Assembly: GCA_012841565.1 (NCBI GenBank)
Contig: DUUM01000053.1
Coordinates: forward strand, 66,127 to 130,126
Direction of reading: 5' to 3'
From: Candidatus Epulonipiscium sp.
GTDB taxonomy: Bacteria; Bacillota_A; Clostridia; Lachnospirales; Cellulosilyticaceae
Length of the DNA: 64,000 nt
The notes below the pieces were generated by a model. The model was not told where the DNA came from, did no database searches, and saw nothing but the letters and a program-made list of their open reading frames with translations. The first letter of the stretch is position 1; each line of letters opens with the position of its first letter. This document shows positions 54,773 to 61,930 of this stretch, piece after piece. A program made the translations under genes and the position numbers.

Positions 54773-55687
54773 ATGAACGGTATTATTAATATTTATAAAG
54801 AACTTGGGTATACATCTCACGATGTAGTCGCTAAAGCCCGTGGTATCCTCAAGGTGAAGAGAATAGGTCACACAGGGACCTTAGACCCTCAAGCAGAAGG
54901 AGTCCTTCCTATCTGTGTTGGAGTGGCTACTAAGGCGGCGGACCTTTTAACCAATAAAGATAAAAGATACGTTGCCACCGTTGCCCTAGGGGCAACAACG
55001 ACAACGGAAGATGCAACTGGAGAAATATTAGAAGAAAAACCAGTAGATGTTACAAAAGAACAAATTCAAAAAGCTGTAGATTCGTTTGTAGGGTCATATA
55101 TGCAAACACCTCCTATGTATTCTGCTCTTAAAGTTAATGGTAAAAAATTGTATGAGCTGGCAAGAGAAGGTATCGTTATTGACCGTAAATCTAGAGAAAT
55201 AATGATTTACGAATGCAATATAATAGAATATATTTCGCCTAGTGAATTTGTTATTGATGTAAAATGTTCTAAAGGAACCTATATTCGTACATTATGCAAA
55301 GATATAGGGGAAGCCCTTGGTACTGGTGCACATATGAAAACCTTAATAAGAACACAAGTAGGGAATTTTAATGTTGCAAATAGTATTAAATTATCAGAGC
55401 TAGAAAAACTAAGAGACGATGATCAGATTGAATCCTGTTTAATTCAAACAGATCAACTCTTTTTAGAATTACCAAAGTTACAGGTAAAACCGAGTGGAAA
55501 TAAATACTTATATAATGGGAATCAACTACAAGAAGATTTAATTATAGAAGAAGTCCACATAAAACTTCATAATAGAGTTAGAATATATGACTTTGAAAAT
55601 GTATTTATAGGAATTTACAAAATTAAACAAATAGAATCCAATATCTATTTTACCCCAGAAAAGATATTTTTATCCCGTGGTATATAA
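54773..55687 (+). CDS. truB: tRNA pseudouridine-55 synthase TruB
   Basis: TruB (304 aa) makes pseudouridine 55 in the T-loop of tRNAs. Catalytic Asp in RIGHTGTLDPQAEGVLPICV; further motifs YVATVALGATTTTEDATGEI, MYSALKVNGKKLYELAREG and CSKGTYIRTLCKDIGEALGT. C-terminal PUA-like segment follows. ATG 54773 has AAGGAGCAATTAATA upstream; the frame opens at 54707 within nrnA, which is rejected. Confidence 0.96.
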   Translation: MNGIINIYKELGYTSHDVVAKARGILKVKRIGHTGTLDPQAEGVLPICVGVATKAADLLTNKDKRYVATVALGATTTTEDATGEILEEKPVDVTKEQIQKAVDSFVGSYMQTPPMYSALKVNGKKLYELAREGIVIDRKSREIMIYECNIIEYISPSEFVIDVKCSKGTYIRTLCKDIGEALGTGAHMKTLIRTQVGNFNVANSIKLSELEKLRDDDQIESCLIQTDQLFLELPKLQVKPSGNKYLYNGNQLQEDLIIEEVHIKLHNRVRIYDFENVFIGIYKIKQIESNIYFTPEKIFLSRGI

Positions 55688-55714
55688 TAGGATTGTATAG
55701 TGGGAGTCTACAAT

Positions 55715-56632
55715 ATGAAACATATATATGGTGTAAAAAATATAAAATTATTAGAACGAAGCATCGTGATACTAGGCAATTTTGATGGTATACACATCGG
55801 TCACCAAAAGCTTTGTGAAATGGCTAAAGAAGTGGGAGATGAAAAAGGGTTCAAAACAGTGCTTTTTTCCTTTTACCCACATCCTACATGGATTTTAGGA
55901 GACAAGCCAACAGCCTTATTAATGACGAGAGAAGAAAAGGCGGATAGGGTTAAGCAGTTAGGAATAGATATTTATGTAGAATATCCATTTTCTTTAGAAT
56001 TTGGTCAAAAAAGTGCCGAAGATTTTGTAACAGGGGTGCTTTTAGATAAACTCACCTGCAAAGCAGTTATCATTGGAGATAATTACTTTTTCGGTAATAA
56101 TCAAGAAGGTAATGTAGCGTATATGCAAAAACTTGGTCATAAATATGACTTTGAAGTATTTGTAGTTGATGAGGTTAAAGAAGGAAATAAGACTGTATCG
56201 AGTACTTTGATTAGGGATTTAGTTCTAAGAGGAAACATTGAGTTAGCAAACAAGTTAATAGGACAACCCTATATGGTAAAAGGTGTGGTCGTACAAGGTA
56301 AACAATTAGGGCGGACCCTAGGATTCCCGACAGTTAATCTTATACCGGATGCTAATAAAGTACTCCCACCTAATGGCGTTTATATAACTAAAACCCATAT
56401 ATTAGGTACAGTATATGATAGTTTGACCAACATAGGAAATAATCCAACGGTTAATGGCACGCAGAAAATGGTGGAAACTTTTATTTTTGACTTCTGCAAA
56501 GATGTATATGGAGAAAAAATAACAGTGGAAATTATTAAGCACGTTAGACCAGAGACTAAGTTTAATTCTTTAGTTGAACTTACGAATCAGATGAATAAAG
56601 ATAAAAGCTTTGCGCTTGACTATATAAAATAG
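55715..56632 (+). CDS. ribF: Bifunctional riboflavin kinase/FAD synthetase RibF
   Basis: RibF (305 aa) converts riboflavin to FMN and FAD. N-terminal adenylyltransferase: LGNFDGIHIGHQKLCEMAKE, IGDNYFFGNNQEGNV, VSSTLIRDLVLRGNIELANK. C-terminal kinase: GRTLGFPTVNLIPDANKVLP and NGVYITKTHILG, NIGNNPTVNG. I use ATG 55715, 8 nt after GGGAG; GTG 55700 is a weaker alternative. It closes the nusA operon. Confidence 0.95.
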   Translation: MKHIYGVKNIKLLERSIVILGNFDGIHIGHQKLCEMAKEVGDEKGFKTVLFSFYPHPTWILGDKPTALLMTREEKADRVKQLGIDIYVEYPFSLEFGQKSAEDFVTGVLLDKLTCKAVIIGDNYFFGNNQEGNVAYMQKLGHKYDFEVFVVDEVKEGNKTVSSTLIRDLVLRGNIELANKLIGQPYMVKGVVVQGKQLGRTLGFPTVNLIPDANKVLPPNGVYITKTHILGTVYDSLTNIGNNPTVNGTQKMVETFIFDFCKDVYGEKITVEIIKHVRPETKFNSLVELTNQMNKDKSFALDYIK

Positions 56633-56645
56633 AGATAAGTATTCA

Positions 56646-56674
56646 TTTACAAAGAAAAAGGTATATGATATAAT
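56646..56674 (+). promoter_or_regulatory. rpsO promoter
   Basis: TTTACA (56646-56651), 17-bp spacer, TATAAT (56669-56674). It starts rpsO separately from ribF with a leader of about 85 nt. Confidence 0.75.
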
Positions 56675-56675
56675 C

Positions 56676-56752
56676 AGTTTTGGTAGAGAGCCTCTGCTCA
56701 GAAACTGGATACTCCAACCAATTCTTGGCAATAGGCGATTATAAAATTATAA
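56676..56752 (+). promoter_or_regulatory. rpsO leader (putative S15-responsive)
   Basis: The leader can pair CAGTTT (56676-56681) with AAACTG (56703-56708) over an inner AGAGCCTCT-type stem, followed by ACTCCAACC and TTGGCAATAGGCG. Autogenous S15 leaders are common before rpsO; no specific class could be confirmed by eye. Confidence 0.4.
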
Positions 56753-56765
56753 GGAGGATTTAACA

Positions 56766-57029
56766 ATGACAAAAGAACGTAAGCAAGAACTCATTGCAAA
56801 ATTTGGTAGAAGTGAAGGGGATACAGGATCTCCAGAAGTACAAATTGCACTTTTAACAGAGAGAATTAATCACCTAACAGATCATTTGCGTACACATAAG
56901 AAAGATCACCACTCACGTAGAGGTCTTCTAATGATGGTAGGGCAAAGAAGAGGATTACTTAACTACTTAATCAAAAGTGATATTGCAAGATATCGTACAG
57001 TTATTTTAGAATTAGGAATCAGAAAATAA
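56766..57029 (+). CDS. rpsO: 30S ribosomal protein S15
   Basis: S15 (87 aa), four-helix rRNA-binding protein. Signature [55 protein letters not shown] follows AAGGAGGATTTAACA. A strong terminator follows and pnp is next, the usual order. Confidence 0.98.
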   Translation: MTKERKQELIAKFGRSEGDTGSPEVQIALLTERINHLTDHLRTHKKDHHSRRGLLMMVGQRRGLLNYLIKSDIARYRTVILELGIRK

Positions 57030-57041
57030 TCCAACCACTAA

Positions 57042-57067
57042 AAAAGAGCGGCTACAACCGCTCTTTT
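57042..57067 (+). terminator. Intrinsic terminator after rpsO
   Basis: AAAAGAGCGG-CTACAA-CCGCTCTTTT, 10-bp stem ending in a T-run. Confidence 0.88.
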
Positions 57068-57133
57068 TTACAATGCAATTATTAATAATAATTTACACAT
57101 ATAAGATAGATATAAAAGAAGGAGAAAGTATAT

Positions 57134-59254
57134 ATGATGAAAACCTATTCAATGGAACTAGCTGGCAGAAAGCTAGAAATAGAAATTGGTAAAGTTGCAG
57201 AACTTGCCAGTGGGGCGGCTATGGTTAGATATGGGGATACAGTAGTTCTTGCTACGGTTGTTGCAAGTGATGAACCAAGAGAGGGAATTGATTTTTTCCC
57301 ACTTCAAGTTAACTACGAAGAAAAAAAATATGCTGTTGGTAAGCTTCCAGGTGGATTTCTAAAAAGAGAAGCAAGACCATCAGATCACGCAGTGTTAACA
57401 TCACGTGTTATTGATCGTCCACTTCGTCCGCTTTTCCCAGGAGACTATCGTAATGATGTTGTTTTAACACTTACAGTTATGTCAGTTGATCAAGATTGTA
57501 GCCCAGAAGTAGCCGCAATGATAGGTGCATCAGTTGTACTTGATATCTCACAAATTCCATTTGCAGGTCCTTTAGGATCTATACAAGTAGGTTATGTAGA
57601 TGGGGAATATGTTATAAACCCTAGGCTTGCAGAAAGAGAAGTTAGTGACATGGTTTTAACAGTATCATCTACTAAACATAAAGTAATGGCTATTGAAGCG
57701 TCAGCTAATGAACTTTCTAATGAAATCGTTTATGATGGGATTATGTTAGCACATGAAGAAAATCAAAAGGTTATTGATTTTATTCAAAACATAAAAGACG
57801 AATGTGGTAAAGAAAAATCTGAGTACGAAATTATGTCAATTCCAGAAGATATCTACAAAGAGATTACAGCTCTTGTAGGAGATAAGCCTATGGAAGAGGC
57901 TATTTTAACAGATGATAAAGAAACAAGACAAAAGCAGCTTAAAGCCTTAACAGATGAAGTTATGGCTAAGCTAGAAGCAGAAGGAAAAGAAGCCCACATA
58001 GCGCAATTTCAAGATGCATTTTATGAATTTGAAAAACAAACAGTGCGCCGTATGATTTTAGAAGATGGACTCCGTCCTGATCGTAGAGCGCTTAACGAAG
58101 TTAGACATCTTAGCGCAGAAATAGATATTTTACCTAGAACTCATGGTACAGGTATGTTCTCACGTGGACAAACGCAGGTACTAACAGTTACAACATTAGC
58201 ACCACTTACTGAAACACAAATAGTAGATGGTTTAGATGATCTAGAAGTTTCAAAGAGATATATGCACCATTATAATTTCCCGCCATATTCAGTAGGGGAA
58301 GCAAGAGCACCAAGAGGACCCGGAAGACGTGATATTGGTCACGGAGCATTGGCTGAAAAGGCGTTAATACCTGTTTTACCAAGCACTGATGTTTTCCCAT
58401 ATGCAATCCGCACAGTATCGGAGATTTTAAGTTCCAATGGGTCAACATCACAAGCTAGTATATGTGCTTCATCATTATCACTTATGGCAGCCGGAGTACC
58501 TATTACCGCCCCAGTAGCTGGAATTTCTGTAGGTCTTGTAACAGGAGCAACAGATGATGATTTTATTTTATTAACTGACATTCAAGGACTAGAAGATTTC
58601 TACGGTGATATGGATTTTAAAGTTGCAGGAACACACAAGGGAATTACTGCTATCCAAATGGACATGAAAATCCAAGGTCTTACAAAAGAAATAATTAAAG
58701 GTGCTCTTGATCAGACCAAAATAGCAAGAGACATGATTATTGATGATATCATGCTAAAAGCAATTGCAGAGCCGCGTGCTGAAGTTTCACAATACGCTCC
58801 AAAAATTATTCAAATTAATGTTAAACCAGAAAAAATCAGTGAGGTTATTGGGCCAAAAGGTCGTATGATTAATAAAATCATTGATGAAACTGGCGTTAAA
58901 ATTGATATCGAAGATGACGGTAGAATCTTTATTTGTGGTGTTGATGAATCTAAAGTAGCAAAAGCAATTGAAATTATAGAAGGTATTGTTAGGGATGTTG
59001 AAGAAGGACAAATATATGAAGGTAAAGTGAAGAACATTACTGCCTTTGGCGCATTTGTTGAAGTTCTTCCAGGTAAAGAAGGATTGCTTCATATTTCAGA
59101 AATTGCACATGAAAGAATTGCTAATGTAGAAGATGTTTTAAGCGAAGGCGATATGATTATGGTAAAAGTAATAGAAATTGATAAACAAAACCGTTTCAAA
59201 CTTTCCCGTAAAGCAATGTTGGCTAAGCCGAATCAAGAAGAAACATCTAAATAA
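57134..59254 (+). CDS. pnp: Polynucleotide phosphorylase
   Basis: PNPase (706 aa) degrades RNA by phosphorolysis from the 3' end. Two RNase PH cores (ELAGRKLEIEIGKVAELASG; FSRGQTQVLTVTTLAPLTET), FFRREGRPS-like GGFLKREARPSDHAVLTSRV, a KH domain (ISEVIGPKGRMINKIIDETG) and an S1 domain (YEGKVKNITAFGAFVEVLPG). ATG 57134 or 57137 follows AAGGAGAAAGTATAT. dut is 17 bp downstream. Confidence 0.98.
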   Translation: MMKTYSMELAGRKLEIEIGKVAELASGAAMVRYGDTVVLATVVASDEPREGIDFFPLQVNYEEKKYAVGKLPGGFLKREARPSDHAVLTSRVIDRPLRPLFPGDYRNDVVLTLTVMSVDQDCSPEVAAMIGASVVLDISQIPFAGPLGSIQVGYVDGEYVINPRLAEREVSDMVLTVSSTKHKVMAIEASANELSNEIVYDGIMLAHEENQKVIDFIQNIKDECGKEKSEYEIMSIPEDIYKEITALVGDKPMEEAILTDDKETRQKQLKALTDEVMAKLEAEGKEAHIAQFQDAFYEFEKQTVRRMILEDGLRPDRRALNEVRHLSAEIDILPRTHGTGMFSRGQTQVLTVTTLAPLTETQIVDGLDDLEVSKRYMHHYNFPPYSVGEARAPRGPGRRDIGHGALAEKALIPVLPSTDVFPYAIRTVSEILSSNGSTSQASICASSLSLMAAGVPITAPVAGISVGLVTGATDDDFILLTDIQGLEDFYGDMDFKVAGTHKGITAIQMDMKIQGLTKEIIKGALDQTKIARDMIIDDIMLKAIAEPRAEVSQYAPKIIQINVKPEKISEVIGPKGRMINKIIDETGVKIDIEDDGRIFICGVDESKVAKAIEIIEGIVRDVEEGQIYEGKVKNITAFGAFVEVLPGKEGLLHISEIAHERIANVEDVLSEGDMIMVKVIEIDKQNRFKLSRKAMLAKPNQEETSK

Positions 59255-59271
59255 TTCCGAAAGGACTATAA

Positions 59272-59724
59272 ATGGTGTCACAAATAACCTTAAAGATTAA
59301 ACAAACTGACGATGCAAAAGATTTACCATTGCCATTTTATATGACTAAAGGTGCAGCAGGCATGGATTTGTATGCGAATATTTCAGATACAATAACTTTA
59401 GGCAAGGGAGAAATTAAAGTTATTAAGGTAGGTATTTGCATTGCAGTACCGGATGGCTTTGAAGCTCAGATACGCCCACGAAGCGGACTTGCGGCAAAGT
59501 ATGGTATTGGACTTGTCAACAGCCCTGGAACGATTGACTCGGATTACAGGGGTGAGATTAGGATTATTATGATTAATTATGGGGAAAAGGATTTTCTTAT
59601 TAATAGAGGGGATCGTATAGCTCAAATGGTCATTAATAAAATTGAAATTGTAACCCTCAAACTAGAAGAAATACTAGATAACACCGAGCGTGAAGACGGT
59701 GGATTTGGTCATACAGGAATATAG
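59272..59724 (+). CDS. dut: dUTP diphosphatase
   Basis: Trimeric dUTPase (150 aa) converting dUTP to dUMP. The five motifs are visible: [43 protein letters not shown] and [11 protein letters not shown] at the C-terminus. ATG follows GAAAGGACTATAA. A terminator separates it from the dipicolinate operon. Confidence 0.96.
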   Translation: MVSQITLKIKQTDDAKDLPLPFYMTKGAAGMDLYANISDTITLGKGEIKVIKVGICIAVPDGFEAQIRPRSGLAAKYGIGLVNSPGTIDSDYRGEIRIIMINYGEKDFLINRGDRIAQMVINKIEIVTLKLEEILDNTEREDGGFGHTGI

Positions 59725-59726
59725 AG

Positions 59727-59762
59727 AAAAGCATGATTCATATGAATCATGCTTTTTTATTT
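59727..59762 (+). terminator. Intrinsic terminator after dut
   Basis: A perfect 30-nt inverted repeat (15-bp arms beginning AAAAGCATGATTC) at 59727-59756 runs into a T-rich tract. It isolates the sporulation operon from pnp-dut. Confidence 0.88.
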
Positions 59763-59794
59763 TGTTGTTCTTTTGAAGAAAAGCATATACAAGC

Positions 59795-59822
59795 ACAATA
59801 AAAACGCCAAATTCATACAGTA
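59795..59822 (+). promoter_or_regulatory. Candidate sigma-K-type promoter of dpaAB
   Basis: CATACAGTA (59814-59822) matches the -10 pattern CATAnnnTA of the mother-cell factor sigma-K exactly. An AC dinucleotide in GCACA (59795-59796) lies 17 bp upstream as expected for the short -35. The dpaA start is 42 bp downstream. Bacillus spoVF and Clostridioides dpaAB are sigma-K dependent; use here is inferred. Confidence 0.6.
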
Positions 59823-59863
59823 TATTATCGAATGTTCCATTTTATTAGCCGGAGGTGAAGCGC

Positions 59864-60283
59864 ATGAAGTTCGAAAAGATATCTTTTTCCGTTATCGGAG
59901 GGGATACAAGGCAAGTCAAATTGTGTAATCATTTAATACAACATGATTATCCAGTTAGTATGTTTGGATTTTCAAATATACAGGTGAATTCATCAGTAAA
60001 ACAATGTAAAAGTCTAGAAGAAGCTATAAATGATTCAGATATTATTATAGGTCCTATTCCATGTTCGCAAAATGACAAGGATTTATTTACCATGTATTAT
60101 GATAAAAAGATTAAAGTAGAGGATGTATTGAAAAGAATGAATAAACATCAGATATTTATGGCTGGACGGTTAACAGAAAAAATACAAAAAAATTTAACTG
60201 AGTATGATATAACCTATATTGATCTTTTAGAAAGAGATGATATGGCCATCCGTAATGCTATCCCTACAACATTTCTGTTTTGA
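59864..60283 (+). CDS. dpaA: Dipicolinate synthase subunit A, 5' part (gene interrupted)
   Basis: N-terminal half of DpaA/SpoVFA, the oxidoreductase subunit making dipicolinic acid for spores. Start ATG 59864 follows GGAGGTGAAGCGC; GTG 59855 is within that site. SFSVIGGDTRQVKLCNHLIQ and DLLERDDMAIRNAIPT match the family. The native sequence stops after codon 135 (NAIPT); the next four residues, TFLF, come from the inserted element and end at TGA 60281-60283. The conserved motif continues (AEGALQYA) only at 61931 onward, in frame after a 14-bp duplicated core. Alone, this piece lacks the NADP-binding domain and should be inactive. With the 3' part it gives 294 aa, close to the 297 aa of Bacillus DpaA. 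Confidence 0.93.
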   Translation: MKFEKISFSVIGGDTRQVKLCNHLIQHDYPVSMFGFSNIQVNSSVKQCKSLEEAINDSDIIIGPIPCSQNDKDLFTMYYDKKIKVEDVLKRMNKHQIFMAGRLTEKIQKNLTEYDITYIDLLERDDMAIRNAIPTTFLF

Positions 60284-61228
60284 ATTTTTTCTTAAAATTC
60301 TTTGTACCTCTACCCACTTTGAGCCCGGTATAATACCCTTATGTTTTCCTATGGCAATAATCCACTGATCAACACTTTTAGGTTTTCCGGATTTATTATC
60401 TTGATCAGTTCTATTATAGGCAGTTGTGCCATAGTCACCATTATAATCAGTAGGGGTGCCACACACCTTAGCCTCCAGAGCAGTGAAATAATCATAGATA
60501 CTAGCATCAGCATAAGCATAAACTGGATTAATTAATACATCTCTGATGGTAGCAGCTGAAAAATTACAATTGTTTTTAGTTTTAATACCTTGTTCCAAGA
60601 AATATGATTCGACTTTCCTTAATTTTTTGAAGCTGATAAAGCTATTAAAGATCATTATGATTAAATTGATTTCTTCCGGGACAGAAACTAGTTTATACAT
60701 TTTTTTTTTATTTAAATTGTTATCATAATACTCTATGGGCTCACTTTTAAATCCAGTGGGACATGTGCCACCTAACCACCTTCCAGAGCATGCTAGGGCA
60801 TACATATTATCTTTAATACGCTCTGCAATGGTTTCTCTTTCTAATTGGGCGAAGACCATAGCAATATTGAGCATGGCTCTGCCTATAGGACTGGAGGTAT
60901 CAAATTGTTCTTTAACAGAGACAAATTCAACATGGTATTTTTGTAGCACTTCATATGTATTTGAAAATTGAGCAATATTACGGGATATGCGATCTAGTCT
61001 ATAGCAAATAAGAATATTAAATTTTTTTTCCTTTGCATCTGCTATCATTTGTGTAAACATAGGTCTTTTAGTATTACCGCCAGAAAATCCTTCATCTGTA
61101 TAAATAAAAATATCGTCGTTACTGGGAAAAAATTCTTTTGCATAATCTTTACAAAGTTGTATTTGGTTAAATGTTGAATCTCCTTTTTCAGTGAGCTTAC
61201 TTTTACGTGAGTAAATGGCTATTTTCAT
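60227..61228 (-). CDS. Large serine recombinase (SpoIVCA-like), C-terminally truncated
   Basis: Protein of 333 aa. The resolvase catalytic domain (1-150) keeps the nucleophile Ser10 (AIYSRKS), YRLDRISRN and SSPIGRAMLNIAMVFAQLER with ETIAERIKDN. A recombinase DNA-binding domain follows (GRWLGGTCPTGFKS, then TIRDVLINPVYAYADASIYD, up to PGSKWVEVQRILRKNSK). Full-length relatives of about 500 aa continue with a zinc ribbon and coiled coil, both missing here. The frame instead runs through the left core, and its last eight residues (TDGHIISF) are encoded by dpaA DNA outside the element. After excision and circularisation the tail would become LYPYTVFISLLN. ATG 61226-61228 follows AAGGAATGAGATAA. 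Likely the excisase for this element. Confidence 0.93.
   Translation of the reverse strand: MKIAIYSRKSKLTEKGDSTFNQIQLCKDYAKEFFPSNDDIFIYTDEGFSGGNTKRPMFTQMIADAKEKKFNILICYRLDRISRNIAQFSNTYEVLQKYHVEFVSVKEQFDTSSPIGRAMLNIAMVFAQLERETIAERIKDNMYALACSGRWLGGTCPTGFKSEPIEYYDNNLNKKKMYKLVSVPEEINLIIMIFNSFISFKKLRKVESYFLEQGIKTKNNCNFSAATIRDVLINPVYAYADASIYDYFTALEAKVCGTPTDYNGDYGTTAYNRTDQDNKSGKPKSVDQWIIAIGKHKGIIPGSKWVEVQRILRKNSKQKCCRDSITDGHIISF
60254..60267 (+). repeat. Left attachment core (attL) in dpaA
   Basis: AATGCTATCCCTAC, identical to 61917-61930. It encodes NAIPT in dpaA. The first AA is the predicted crossover dinucleotide, because it is the exact centre of the inverted repeat seen at the right end. Confidence 0.88.
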
Positions 61229-61296
61229 TTATCTCATTCCTTATTGTTAGCTTTATAACAAGATATGCTATAAAGAGTAAGTTTAGTAATGATAAT

Positions 61297-61320
61297 AAGG
61301 GCAGGAATATTCCTGCCCTT
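61297..61320 (-). terminator. Palindrome after the coat genes
   Basis: A perfect 24-nt inverted repeat (12-bp arms, AAGGGCAGGAAT) 6 bp after the coat gene stop. It separates coat genes from the recombinase; no long T-run follows, so termination strength is uncertain. Confidence 0.65.
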
Positions 61321-61326
61321 ATGGTA

Positions 61327-61575
61327 TTAACCCATAGATAACTCAGATTTTGTTGAATTAATTTCGTTCTGAGGAGCCTCGCAAGCAGGCTTGTAGTAGC
61401 CTCTTTGTTTAGCTGCTTGGTAAATCTTATATTGACGTTGCTCATCATTATCTCTCATTTGTTGGAAGGTTTGTCTAAGCTGAGGATTATCTGTTTGAGC
61501 AATGGTAGTAGCATATCCAGATAAACTGCCGTTAATCATATTTAAATAGTCATTCATTATATCCTTTTCTGTCAT
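61327..61575 (-). CDS. CotF-like spore coat protein
   Basis: Small protein (82 aa) of the spore coat F family of Clostridia: EKDIMNDYLNMINGSLSGYA, then NPQLRQTFQQMRDNDEQRQY, KIYQAAKQRGYYKP. ATG follows GGAGGCCATTTAC. It is the second gene of a two-gene unit on the minus strand inside the dpaA element. Mother-cell expression is expected for coat proteins, the same compartment in which dpaA must be repaired. Confidence 0.85.
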   Translation of the reverse strand: MTEKDIMNDYLNMINGSLSGYATTIAQTDNPQLRQTFQQMRDNDEQRQYKIYQAAKQRGYYKPACEAPQNEINSTKSELSMG

Positions 61576-61587
61576 GTAAATGGCCTC

Positions 61588-61773
61588 CTAGCCTAAAAAA
61601 GTCATTAGTTTTTGTTTGCTGTTTTTTGCATCTTGGGCATCATCTTGTAACATTTGCTTTAATTGTGGATCAGTACATTGTTGAGACATTGACTCTAGTT
61701 TGTTTGCCACAGTCCCATGTGCACCAACCAAGTGTCTGATGTGTTGCAATTCTAACTGATTTAAATTTGCCAT
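61588..61773 (-). CDS. Small CotF-type spore coat protein
   Basis: Protein of 61 aa, helical: LNQLELQHIRHLVGAHGTVA, NKLESMSQQCTDPQLKQML, QDDAQDAKNSKQ. It resembles the first helices of CotF-family four-helix proteins that are encoded next to a longer CotF partner. ATG follows AAGGAGTGATTTT; 12 bp separate it from the next coat gene. Between its start and the right core (61774-61916) there is no further gene; the stretch should hold the promoter. Confidence 0.8.
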   Translation of the reverse strand: MANLNQLELQHIRHLVGAHGTVANKLESMSQQCTDPQLKQMLQDDAQDAKNSKQKLMTFLG

Positions 61774-61904
61774 AAAATCACTCCTTAATTTTAAGATTTC
61801 TTACTCAAAGGTATTATTTCACAAGGCAACTTTTTTTATTCTCTTTTTTGAAAAAAGGTTTAAAAATGAAACTTAAATTAATTTAATAAGGATATGAAAA
61901 CAGT

Positions 61905-61930
61905 GTAGGGATAGAGAATGCTATCCCTAC
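61905..61930. repeat. Inverted repeat around the right attachment site
   Basis: GTAGGGATAG (61905-61914) and CTATCCCTAC (61921-61930) are a perfect 10-bp inverted repeat with a 6-nt centre AGAATG. The left site lacks this symmetry. On excision the circle would carry this dyad as attP, with AA (61917-61918) at the exact centre. Confidence 0.85.
61917..61930 (+). repeat. Right attachment core (attR) in dpaA
   Basis: AATGCTATCCCTAC, identical to 60254-60267 and in the same reading phase of dpaA (NAIPT). Flanking bases differ on both sides, so the identical stretch is exactly 14 bp. Confidence 0.9.

Larger units (their letters stand above)
60254..61930. mobile_element. 1,663-bp skin-like intervening element interrupting dpaA
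   Basis: Bounded by the 14-bp direct repeats at 60254-60267 and 61917-61930. One copy plus the interior is 1,663 bp. It carries three minus-strand genes: a serine recombinase and two CotF-like coat proteins. Excision at the repeats leaves one core and restores dpaA in frame with the conserved IPTAEG motif. This is the plan of sporulation-specific intervening sequences (skin in sigK; others are known in spoVFB, spsM and gerE of bacilli). No phage structural genes or transposase are present, so the element is domesticated or minimal. Excision during sporulation is inferred. Confidence 0.9.
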
